Under the pieces are notes generated by a model, which had not been told where the DNA came from, searched no databases, and worked only from the letters and a program-made list of their open reading frames with translations. 64,000 bases of DNA, taken from positions 248,001-312,000 of the forward strand of contig NZ_LRBG01000001.1 of assembly GCF_001580545.1 (NCBI RefSeq). Reading direction: 5' to 3'. The translations under genes were made by a program, and so were the position numbers. This document shows, one piece after another, positions 1 to 7,853 of the stretch; the stretch's first letter is position 1, and every line of letters starts with the position of its first letter. Source of the stretch: Paraburkholderia monticola (lineage in GTDB: Bacteria; Pseudomonadota; Gammaproteobacteria; Burkholderiales; Burkholderiaceae).

Positions 1-52
1 GCTACGATGGTGGATTCTCCCCGCTTCCACCGCTCGAAAGGACGCCCGCGCC

Positions 53-1063
53 ATGGCGCAAATCACACGACGCGCATTCACCCGCTTCGCGTTGGCCTCG
101 CTACTGGCCGCCAACGCTCCTCGCGGTTTCTCGCAGACCACCGGCACCCACACCAGCGCAACGCCTGTCGCGTTGCGCATCGGCTATCAGAAGTCTTCGA
201 CGCTGATCACGTTGCTCAAGGCAAGCGGTTCGCTGGAACAGGCACTCGCGCCGCTCAACGTGCGCATCTCATGGAACGAGTTCGCGAGCGGACTGCCGCT
301 GACGGAAGCACTGAACGTCGATGCCGTCGATTTCAGCGCCGATGTCGCCGACACCGTGCCGATCTTCGCGCAGGCCGCGCATGCGCGCTTCGTCTATGTC
401 GCACAGGAAGCGCCCTCGCCGGGCGCGCAGGCGATCATCGTGAAGAAAGACGGCACGCTGCGCACGCTGGCCGATCTGAAAGGCCGCCGCATCGCGGTGA
501 CGAAGGCAGCGGGCAGCCACTATCTGCTGCTGGCGGCGCTCGCGCGCGCGGGGCTGAAACCCGCCGACGTCGGCGTGAACTACCTGAGCCCGGCCGACGG
601 GCGTGCCGCGTTCGAGCGCGGCAGTGTCGATGCCTGGATTACCTGGGATCCCTATGTAGCGTCGGTCGAGCGCGACGGCGACGTGCGCGTGCTGAGCGAC
701 GGCGCGGGCCTCGCGTCCTACCAGCGCTACTATCTCGCGTCGCGCACGTTCGCCGACGCGCATCCGCAGATCATCGAGACCGTGTTCGACCAGTTGAAAA
801 CGGCGGGTGGCTGGCTGCGCGCGAATCCGCTCGACGCCGCCAACACGCTCGCGCCGGTGTGGGGTCTCGACGCGGCGACGATCGAACGCGCGAACGCCCG
901 GCGCAGCTACCTCGTGCGATCGGTCGCGCCGCGCAACTTCGCCGAGCAGCAGACCATCGCGGACGCGTTCTATCGCGCGGGACTGCTGCCCGCGCCAGTC
1001 GAGACGAAAGAGGCGCTGTACTGGGACTTCGCGGCAGGACAGGCGAAGCCGATCGGCGCGTGA
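53..1063 (+). CDS. ssuA: Sulfonate-type ABC transporter substrate-binding protein
   Basis: Periplasmic binding protein that would deliver an aliphatic sulfonate or a related small organic sulfur or nitrogen compound to an inner-membrane ABC importer. The 336-residue length fits the SsuA/NrtA/TauA group. The N-terminus has a twin-arginine-like stretch (TRRAFTRF, residues 5-12) and a hydrophobic segment, so export by Tat or Sec is expected. The body shows the usual type-II binding-protein pattern, including a VDFSADVADTVPIFAQAA region near residue 95 and a LKGRRIAVTKAAGSHY region near residue 145. A GAAAGGA ribosome site lies about 10 bases before the ATG. The permease and ATPase genes are not downstream and may lie left of the window. 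The exact ligand is not determinable here. Confidence 0.8.
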   Translation: MAQITRRAFTRFALASLLAANAPRGFSQTTGTHTSATPVALRIGYQKSSTLITLLKASGSLEQALAPLNVRISWNEFASGLPLTEALNVDAVDFSADVADTVPIFAQAAHARFVYVAQEAPSPGAQAIIVKKDGTLRTLADLKGRRIAVTKAAGSHYLLLAALARAGLKPADVGVNYLSPADGRAAFERGSVDAWITWDPYVASVERDGDVRVLSDGAGLASYQRYYLASRTFADAHPQIIETVFDQLKTAGGWLRANPLDAANTLAPVWGLDAATIERANARRSYLVRSVAPRNFAEQQTIADAFYRAGLLPAPVETKEALYWDFAAGQAKPIGA

Positions 1064-1080
1064 GAGGCACCGGGCCGCGT

Positions 1081-2475
1081 TCAGCCCTCTTGCGTGGCGA
1101 TATCGACCGCGGCCCGCAAGTCTTCCGGATGAACCATCAGTTCGCGGACCTCGCGCAGCGTCGCATACTGGTCGAGCACGGGCCGCCATCTCGGCGATTC
1201 GAGCAACTGACGCCACACCGGTTCGAGGTCCGCGCATTCGGCATCGCGCCCGTCCGTCAGCGCGCCCGCGAATTCGAGGCTGGCGTGGGCCGACAGCAGT
1301 TGCATCCGGCTCGCGGGACTCAACACGCGCGGCGCCGCTTCGACGGGCGCGTCGCAGCAATAGAGCACAGTCCTGCGCAGCGCGGCCGCGTCGCCTGCTA
1401 GCGCGGCGAGCGACGCGCCGCTCAGCCGCACCGCCCCTTGGTGCGTCCGGAACGAGTACACGGTATGCGCATCCGCGTGCGCCAGCAGCGTCAGTCCGCG
1501 CACGAGCCGCGGCAGATCGGTGGTGGCCGCATCGACCGATGCTTTTGCTTCGACGAGCAGGCACACATCCCACGTCGTCGGGTCGGCTGGCGGCTTCGCC
1601 TGGCTCAGCAGCACCACATCCCACTCGGTCTTCGCGCGCTCGTGGCTCGCGGGAATCGCGGCCGGCACGCGCATCGAGTTCACCACCCGGTACGTGGCAT
1701 ACGCACCCTGCGCGTCGTTCAGGCGCCTTGCGAGCGCGTCGAGCGCATCGGTGGCCGATGCTTCGACCGCGGCGCCGCGCTGCTTCGAGCTCAAGCCTCG
1801 TGCGACCGCGGTCGAGCTGCCGGGACGCGGCCCCTGGCGATCCCACAGCGACTGGTAGTGACGCACGCGCTCATCGGCGGTGAGCGCGACGAGACGCTGC
1901 AACCGATGCAACGCCGCACTCTCGAGCAATTGCGCGAGGCCGCGCTGCAGCGCCGCTTCGTGCGCGATCGAGGGCGTCTCGATGCATCGTTGCACGGCCA
2001 CCCCCAACTCCGGCCACGCCTCGGCGAACGCGAGCGCGTGCAGTCGCGCCAACGCATCGCGGTGCGGGCCCGGCAGCAGCCGTTGCTGTTTGGCCGGATG
2101 AGCGATCGCGTTGACGGCCGCGTAAATCAGCCGGCGATCGACGTTCGCGTGCGCGGCCAGCGACGCGTACTCGCGCACCACTGCGTTGCGATGCCGGAGC
2201 AGCATCGCCTGGAACACCGGGTCGCCGGCTTCCTCGCGCATCGCCTCGCGAATCATGCGCGCGAGCGCCTCCACGAAGAGCCGCTCGCTCGCCGCATCCG
2301 GTGCTTCGCCACGTGCGAGTGCCTCGCGAGCCTGCTCGATCGCGAGCGCGAGCACGGCGACGGGACTCGCCCCCCGCGGCGGCGCGCAGAGCGCCGCGAG
2401 CGCCGGCAGACGATAACGACGCGCGACGGCGTCGAGCGTCTCGTCCAGCAATGACGGCGATGACTTCACGGACAT
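1081..2475 (-). CDS. Uncharacterised protein with PD-(D/E)XK nuclease-like motifs
   Basis: I do not recognise this 464-residue protein as a named family. The first half is helical and Ala/Leu/Arg rich. The second half carries what looks like a restriction-endonuclease-fold motif set: an RGAAVEA helix (Glu238), then EWDVVLL (Asp286), then LLVEAKAS with Glu309 and Lys311. That order, helix Glu, strand Asp, strand ExK, is the signature of the PD-(D/E)XK nuclease superfamily. No signal peptide or membrane segment is visible. The start is the ATG at 2475 (MSVKSSPSLL); longer in-frame starts look too Arg-rich and lack a ribosome site. It converges on the upstream binding-protein gene, with 17 bases between the stops. 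The nuclease reading is inference from motif spacing only. Confidence 0.6.
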   Translation of the reverse strand: MSVKSSPSLLDETLDAVARRYRLPALAALCAPPRGASPVAVLALAIEQAREALARGEAPDAASERLFVEALARMIREAMREEAGDPVFQAMLLRHRNAVVREYASLAAHANVDRRLIYAAVNAIAHPAKQQRLLPGPHRDALARLHALAFAEAWPELGVAVQRCIETPSIAHEAALQRGLAQLLESAALHRLQRLVALTADERVRHYQSLWDRQGPRPGSSTAVARGLSSKQRGAAVEASATDALDALARRLNDAQGAYATYRVVNSMRVPAAIPASHERAKTEWDVVLLSQAKPPADPTTWDVCLLVEAKASVDAATTDLPRLVRGLTLLAHADAHTVYSFRTHQGAVRLSGASLAALAGDAAALRRTVLYCCDAPVEAAPRVLSPASRMQLLSAHASLEFAGALTDGRDAECADLEPVWRQLLESPRWRPVLDQYATLREVRELMVHPEDLRAAVDIATQEG

Positions 2476-2751
2476 GGCGATATGTCGATAGGTTGGCGAG
2501 GTAACTGTACATGAAGGTTCGGTGCCGCGTGCGCTCGGGCTATCCGCGCGTGGCTGGCGCGCATTGTGCTGGATCAGTCCGGCGGAGCCACTCGATCGCC
2601 GCGTCAGCGTGAGGCGAGCGTTCGCCCGCCGCCCCCTGGACGAGGATGCCATGCCACAGCAGCAGTTGAAAATCGGAACCGACGTGCCGCATCCTTGCTC
2701 GTTGAAAGCGGCCTTACCTGGTTATTTCGTTCTCCTTCTGGAGCGCGAGCC

Positions 2752-4104
2752 ATGCTGTCCGGGATGCACGAACACGCGCGGACCGACGGCAAGCGTAAGG
2801 CCATGAAACCGGCCCGCGCGCTCGAAGCGCTCAATTTCTTCATGGCCGACGTGCAGGCGGGCATCGGCCCGTTCATCGGCGTGTATCTGCTCGCGCGCGG
2901 CTGGCATGCCGACGAGATCGGTTCCGTGATGACGCTGGCCGGCCTTGCCGCGTTGGCCGCCACGCCGTTCGCCGGCGCACTCGTCGACTCGACCCGGTCG
3001 AAGCGCGCACTGATCGTCGCGGCGACGGTCGTGACCACGCTCGCGTCGCTCGCGCTACTGCCCGCGCGCGCCTACACGGCCGTGCTCGCTTCGCAGATGC
3101 TGGCGGCGCTCAGCGCCTCGGTGCTGCTGCCGGCCGTCGCCGGCGTCACGCTCGGCATCGTGCGCGCCGCCGGCTTCGACCGGCAGTTCGGGCGCAACCA
3201 GATGGCAAATCACACCGGCAATGTCGTCGGCGCGGCGCTCGCGGGATGGTTCGGCTGGCGCTACGGCTTCGCCGCCGTATTTGCGCTCGGCGCGGCGTTC
3301 GTCGTGCTCGCGATCGTCAGCGTGGCGCTGATCCCGGCTGACTCGATCGACTACGCGAGCGCGCGCGGTCTCGAACCCCGCGACGTGCGCCGCCGCAGCG
3401 CAGAAACCGTCGTCAGCGAACCAGGCGATACCCCGCCGCCCGCGAGCGCGCCGCCGCATGCGGGCAGCCTGCGAACGATGCTGCGCAATCGGCCGCTCGT
3501 GCTGCTCGGCGCGTCGCTCGCGCTTTTTCATCTGGGCAATGCGGCGATGCTGCCGCTCTATGGCATGGGCGTCGTCGCCGCGCATCGCGGCAATCCGAGC
3601 ACCTTCACGGCGCAGACCATCGTGGTCGCGCAACTCGTGATGGTCGGCGCGGCATGGCTCGCCCCGCGCCTCTTGCGGACCTATGGCTACTGGTGGGTGC
3701 TGCTGATCTCGTGGCTCGCCCTGCCCGTGCGCGGCGTACTGGCCGCACTGATGATGGACGCCACGGGCGTGTGGCCCGTGCAGTTTCTCGACGGCATCGG
3801 CGCGGGTCTCCAAAGCGTCGCGGTGCCTGCGTTCGTGGTGCGGCTGATGGAAGGTACCGGCCGCGTCAATGTCGCGCAAGGCGCCGCGGCGACCGCTCAA
3901 GGTGTCGGCGCCGCGCTCAGTCCATTGCTCGGTGGCGAGCTCGCGCAACATTTCGGCTATGCCGGCGCGTTCGTCGCACTCGGTGCGGTCTCGCTGGGTT
4001 CGCTGGTGCTATGGCTCGGCTTCGCGCCCACGTTGCGAGATGCGGACGGCGTGCAGCGTCCACCTTCGAACCGCAGTCGACCGGTCAAAACGCCATGGCC
4101 ATAA
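2752..4104 (+). CDS. MFS transporter, 12 transmembrane helices
   Basis: Inner-membrane major facilitator protein, 450 residues from the chosen ATG, which has GGAGCG about 7 bases upstream. The hydrophobic pattern gives two six-helix halves joined by a polar, Pro/Ala-rich loop at roughly residues 205-245. The sequence opens with a helix of the type NFFMADVQAGIGPFIGVYL and a following DEIG motif, typical of a Burkholderia MFS group with no assigned substrate. It is divergent from the nuclease-like gene at 1081-2475, with a 276-base gap that must hold both promoters. The substrate is unknown. Confidence 0.8.
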   Translation: MLSGMHEHARTDGKRKAMKPARALEALNFFMADVQAGIGPFIGVYLLARGWHADEIGSVMTLAGLAALAATPFAGALVDSTRSKRALIVAATVVTTLASLALLPARAYTAVLASQMLAALSASVLLPAVAGVTLGIVRAAGFDRQFGRNQMANHTGNVVGAALAGWFGWRYGFAAVFALGAAFVVLAIVSVALIPADSIDYASARGLEPRDVRRRSAETVVSEPGDTPPPASAPPHAGSLRTMLRNRPLVLLGASLALFHLGNAAMLPLYGMGVVAAHRGNPSTFTAQTIVVAQLVMVGAAWLAPRLLRTYGYWWVLLISWLALPVRGVLAALMMDATGVWPVQFLDGIGAGLQSVAVPAFVVRLMEGTGRVNVAQGAAATAQGVGAALSPLLGGELAQHFGYAGAFVALGAVSLGSLVLWLGFAPTLRDADGVQRPPSNRSRPVKTPWP

Positions 4105-4374
4105 ACCTGTTGAAAAATATTCGCCGATGCCCAATAGGTATTACAAAAATCGAACGTAAATTGAATTTATTATTACATTTAACCGACATTAAACATTCAT
4201 TATTAATTCAGCACGAAACTTGCTCTCCGGATTAACACGGATAAAAACGGCTTCAACCATGCAGACGCTTAACGCTCGGCGTACACTCGCCGGAAGTCGC
4301 CTCGCATAAGGCGCGAGACCAATGATGCCGTCCGTCGTCAAACACGGGCTTGTGGAGACTCAGGAGAACAATCA

Positions 4375-5625
4375 ATGAGCTGGACTCGGGAACAGAGAAA
4401 CGTCACGATCGCCGCCTATCTGGGCTGGACGCTCGACGCATTCGATTTCTTTCTGATGGTGTTCGTATTGAAAGACATCGCGCAGGAATTCAATACGGAC
4501 ATTCCATCGGTCGCGGTCGCGATCATGCTGACCTTGATGATGCGTCCGCTCGGCGCCTTGATTTTCGGCTGGCTCGCCGACAAGTATGGCCGCCGTCCGA
4601 CGCTGATGGTCAACATCGCGTGCTTCTCGCTGCTCGAGTTGCTCTCCGGTCTGTCGCCGAACCTGATGACGTTGCTCGTGCTGCGCGCGCTGTTCGGTAT
4701 CGCGATGGGCGGCGAATGGGGTGTCGGCGGCGCGTTGACCATGGAAACCGTGCCGCCGAAGTCGCGCGGCATCGTCTCGGGTCTGCTGCAAGCCGGTTAT
4801 CCGAGCGGCTACCTGCTCGCGTCGATCGTGTTCGGCCTGTTCTATCAATACATCGGCTGGCGCGGCATGTTCTTCGTCGGCGTGCTGCCCGCGCTGCTCG
4901 TGCTCTACATTCGCGCGCACGTGCCGGAGTCGCCCGCGTTCCGGACGCTCGAAAAGAAGGTCCGCCCCGGCCTCGTCACGACGCTCAAGCAGAACATCGG
5001 CCTGTCGCTCTACGCGATCATCCTGATGACCGCGTTCAACTTCTTCTCGCACGGCTCGCAGGATCTGTATCCGACCTTCCTGCGCGTACAACACCAGTTC
5101 GACGCGCACACGGTGTCGTTGATCACGATCACGCTGAACATCGGCGCAATCTGCGGCGGTTTGTTCTTCGGCTGGGCGTCGGAGAAGATCGGCCGCAAGC
5201 GCGCGATCTTCATCGCCGCGTTGATCGCGCTGCCGGTGCTGCCGGTGTGGGCCTTCTCGAGCACGCCGATCCTGCTCGCGCTCGGCGCGTTCCTGATGCA
5301 GATCTCGGTGCAAGGCGCCTGGGGCGTGATCCCGGTGCACCTGAACGAAATCTCGCCCGATGAAATCCGCGCCACCTTCCCCGGTCTCGTGTATCAGTTG
5401 GGCAATCTGATCGCGTCGGTCAACGGTCCGCTGCAATCGAAAATCGCCGAGCTGCACAACAACGACTACGCGCTCGTGATGGCGGTCGTGATCGGCATCG
5501 TCGCGGTCGTGATCTGCGCGCTGATTCCGTTCAGCCGCGAGCGTCGTGGTATCGACATGACGCAGTCCGCGCGTGAAGTTGTTGGGGCGGAAGCGTCGGG
5601 GGGTGCGGTTGGGGGGCGGGTTTAG
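4375..5625 (+). CDS. MFS transporter of the SHS (sialate/carboxylate:H+ symporter) type
   Basis: Inner-membrane proton symporter, 416 residues, likely for a monocarboxylate or sugar acid. It starts MSWTREQRNVTIAAYLGW and has the LDAFDFF first-helix motif of the SHS/JEN-like group. The conserved loop 2-3 motif GWLADKYGRRPTLM is near residue 62 and its repeat GWASEKIGRKRAI near residue 265. GGEWGVGGAL in helix 4 is also typical of this group. The ATG is preceded by CAGGAGAACAATCA, a clear ribosome site. It stands alone: the upstream 270 bases are AT-rich and probably contain its promoter, and downstream is a disrupted region. Group assignment is fairly secure; the substrate is inferred. Confidence 0.8.
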   Translation: MSWTREQRNVTIAAYLGWTLDAFDFFLMVFVLKDIAQEFNTDIPSVAVAIMLTLMMRPLGALIFGWLADKYGRRPTLMVNIACFSLLELLSGLSPNLMTLLVLRALFGIAMGGEWGVGGALTMETVPPKSRGIVSGLLQAGYPSGYLLASIVFGLFYQYIGWRGMFFVGVLPALLVLYIRAHVPESPAFRTLEKKVRPGLVTTLKQNIGLSLYAIILMTAFNFFSHGSQDLYPTFLRVQHQFDAHTVSLITITLNIGAICGGLFFGWASEKIGRKRAIFIAALIALPVLPVWAFSSTPILLALGAFLMQISVQGAWGVIPVHLNEISPDEIRATFPGLVYQLGNLIASVNGPLQSKIAELHNNDYALVMAVVIGIVAVVICALIPFSRERRGIDMTQSAREVVGAEASGGAVGGRV

Positions 5626-5974
5626 GGGCTTGGGGCGGCACCGTAACCGCAAAGGCGGTTCAAGCCGCCACGACGACAATACGCGCTAACGGGTTGGGGC
5701 TGGGTGAGCCCCGTCGAGCGCATACTAGTGAGGGCCGTTTGCAAGGCATAGCGGCAGCTATACCTGTCGAGGCAGCAGGCAAGCGAAGGTCATTTCCGGT
5801 GATTGCTGCGCAGCCCCGAAAACTGCCACGTTCGTTATCGACCGTCGTGTCGTTGAGCCTGTCCGGAGTACTGAGAAGCAAAGTCCAGACGCACGCCGTC
5901 AGTTCCTCTCGGCGCGGTCCTTGACCAAGCGACAACATCACAATGAGATCCGCCGCCGCCTGCGGCGGCGATTA
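5626..5974. other. Gene-free stretch downstream of the MFS gene
   Basis: About 350 bases with no gene I can support. Short open frames exist on both strands but their translations resemble nothing known. The right end carries a G/C palindromic run (GCCGCCGCCTGCGGCGGC near 5952-5969) next to the stop of the broken methyltransferase. That run could act as a weak terminator for it, though no T run follows. Confidence 0.4.
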
Positions 5975-7149
5975 TCAGACTTTTTGCAGAACGCAGATAG
6001 ATTGGCCAAGCGCGCCTTCTTGCACGACGCGCTCTAGTGGATCGTGGATGCTTGCCACCTGCATTCCGAGGTGCTTCGCCCACGTCAGTATGCCGAGTCT
6101 ATCTACAAAACGTTAAGAGGTTGATCGCCGCCGTTCTTCGCATCTTTCAACGTTGCTTCGAAGATTGGCCAATGGGGCGGCTGGTCGAGCTCGAGAAAGC
6201 TGAACACGATCCGGCCGCCCGGCTTCAGGATCCGTTGCGCCTCTTCGAGGTACCAGTACGATTGCTCGTGCAGCAGGTGCGTGAGAACTGAGAAGAAGCA
6301 TACGACGTCTGCTGCGCGGTCTTCTTCCGGGATAGCAATGTGGTCGATAACGCCAAATTTCCAGTCGGGACGTGCAGAGATTTTCTTGGCGTGGGCGACA
6401 AGTTCTGGTACCAGATCGAAGCCGAAGTAACGGCCCGTATGAATCTTCGAGAGGGGCTTGGCAAGACGTCCTGAGCCGCAACCTACATCGATAAGATAGC
6501 CGTCCTCACCGAGCCCGAATTTCTTTACCAGAGCGGCCTGAATGGGGCCCATGGCGTCGAAATACCCGCCGACCGCCATCTCCATTGCCACGTCGTGGTC
6601 TTCCGGGACTGCATTCTTTCAGTGATCGACCCAGCCCTGATAGGTTTCCTTCAGCGACAGCTTATTGGAACTCGTAACGTCTCCCGTCAGGTCGGCATCG
6701 AAATCCGAGGGCAATACTACGTGGCTTTCTGACTTGGCTTTATGGTGAATTGGAGACTCGTCAGCGAGCGAGCTAGGCTTGCTTGCGTCTTGGGCAGAAT
6801 CGCCCCCCTCGCGGCCCGCGAAGGCCAGCGCGACCGAGGGAGTATTTTCCGCGCTGGCCGGTGTCAGGGCAACGATAACTGGAGTGGGCGGCGCGCCTTT
6901 GTCGGGATGTCCCGACATATCGGCTAGCGCCTCGGGTGACGCGGGGGTTCGCAAACCAAAGAGGACTCGCTTGACGGTTCGGATCGGAGCGGTAATGCGC
7001 CAGCAAGTAGACGTTTCAAGCGCCTGGATACGCTCCAGTGCCTCGTCCAGCCTGCGGGCAGTATCCGCTTTGGCCGCTTCGAGTGCCACGCATCTCCGGA
7101 CAAGCGTCGGAACATCCTTGCAACTCTCTTCCATCGCGGTATCGTGCAT
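5975..7149 (-). pseudogene. Broken SAM-dependent methyltransferase (nonsense codon plus frameshift)
   Basis: Three pieces of one class I methyltransferase can be read on the minus strand. The first runs from the ATG at 7149 (MHDTAMEESCKDV) through a coiled-coil-like region (LEALERIQALETSTCWRI type) to GWVDH, where a TGA at 6619-6621 interrupts it. The reading continues in the same frame as KNAVPEDHD and into the catalytic domain, with the SAM motif IDVGCGSGRL near 6485. That piece ends at a TAG (6103-6105). Shifting one base restores the family-like C-terminus NVFVDRL...TWAKHLGM...LGQSICVLQK, ending at 5975. The shift lies in a run of four A's (6107-6110), as expected for loss of one base. 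A longer upstream reading to 7299 is possible. The LETSTCWRI segment also occurs in surface-polysaccharide glycosyltransferases, so a former role in glycan modification is a guess. Confidence 0.75.
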
Positions 7150-7853
7150 GGATGATGTCGCTTGAAATGGGGCACGTAAAGTCTGGCAGACAGCGACGCA
7201 CAACAACTCCACGCATCGGATAGAAGTCTCGCGCCGGACGCTACCACTTGCTGCTGGTGCTCTATAGATACTCCTGCTCATTTGACCCATTAACGACAAC
7301 GGGGAGCCCCACAGAATTCACGCATCGCGACAGCCGTAACGTCAGCTTGGCGCCAGTCTACGGTCGTTTGCGGCAGCAGTGGGAATGACCGCTCATGGCC
7401 GACCGCCGTCCCGCGCGGTGGACAGTAGTCGACCGACAGCAGTCGACCGGATTTCTCCAAAACGGCCGTTCGAACTGGAACCAACGATCTGGAGCGGTCC
7501 CGATCCGCGGGTCCAGTTGTGACCGCAAGCGAGTCTGAGCGCTGCATATCATCGCCTCGAACCGCGGACATCTCAGCGCGCAGATCAAAAACGCCAGGCG
7601 GTTTCGCACTCGAGATGTTTCTTCGGCGGCCTCCACCACTGTTCGTACTGATGGCGGTGAGAGTGTTATGGCGCCGCGCTTTGTCCGTCGTTCCGGGCAG
7701 TGGGTTCGTGCTCCAGGGGCAAAGCGGCGCTAGCGGAATTGACGGAGAGCACCAGCGCTTCAGTGGCCACCGCTAGCAATCTGCAACAGCAACTGCACCG
7801 GGTGACGGATAATAGCGGCTACATCATTTTGAGCACCGTTTTAGGATTCTCCC
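7150..7853. other. Gene-free stretch before the OsmC-YcaO gene
   Basis: About 700 bases between the broken methyltransferase and the YcaO gene. Short open frames are present on both strands but none has a convincing start, ribosome site or family resemblance. No transposase fragment, direct repeat pair or attachment-like sequence was recognised. This is either degenerate coding DNA or a long regulatory region. Confidence 0.35.

Noticed and set aside
269..1846. Minus-strand open frame crossing the binding-protein gene and the next gene
   Set aside because: It is extremely Arg-rich, overlaps two better-supported genes and has no ribosome site.
6619..6621. In-frame TGA in the methyltransferase as a selenocysteine codon
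   Set aside because: No SECIS-like hairpin follows, the position is outside the active site, and an independent frameshift downstream shows that the gene is decaying.
7519..7776. Short plus-strand open frame between the broken methyltransferase and ycaO
   Set aside because: The translation has no recognisable pattern and the start lacks a ribosome site.
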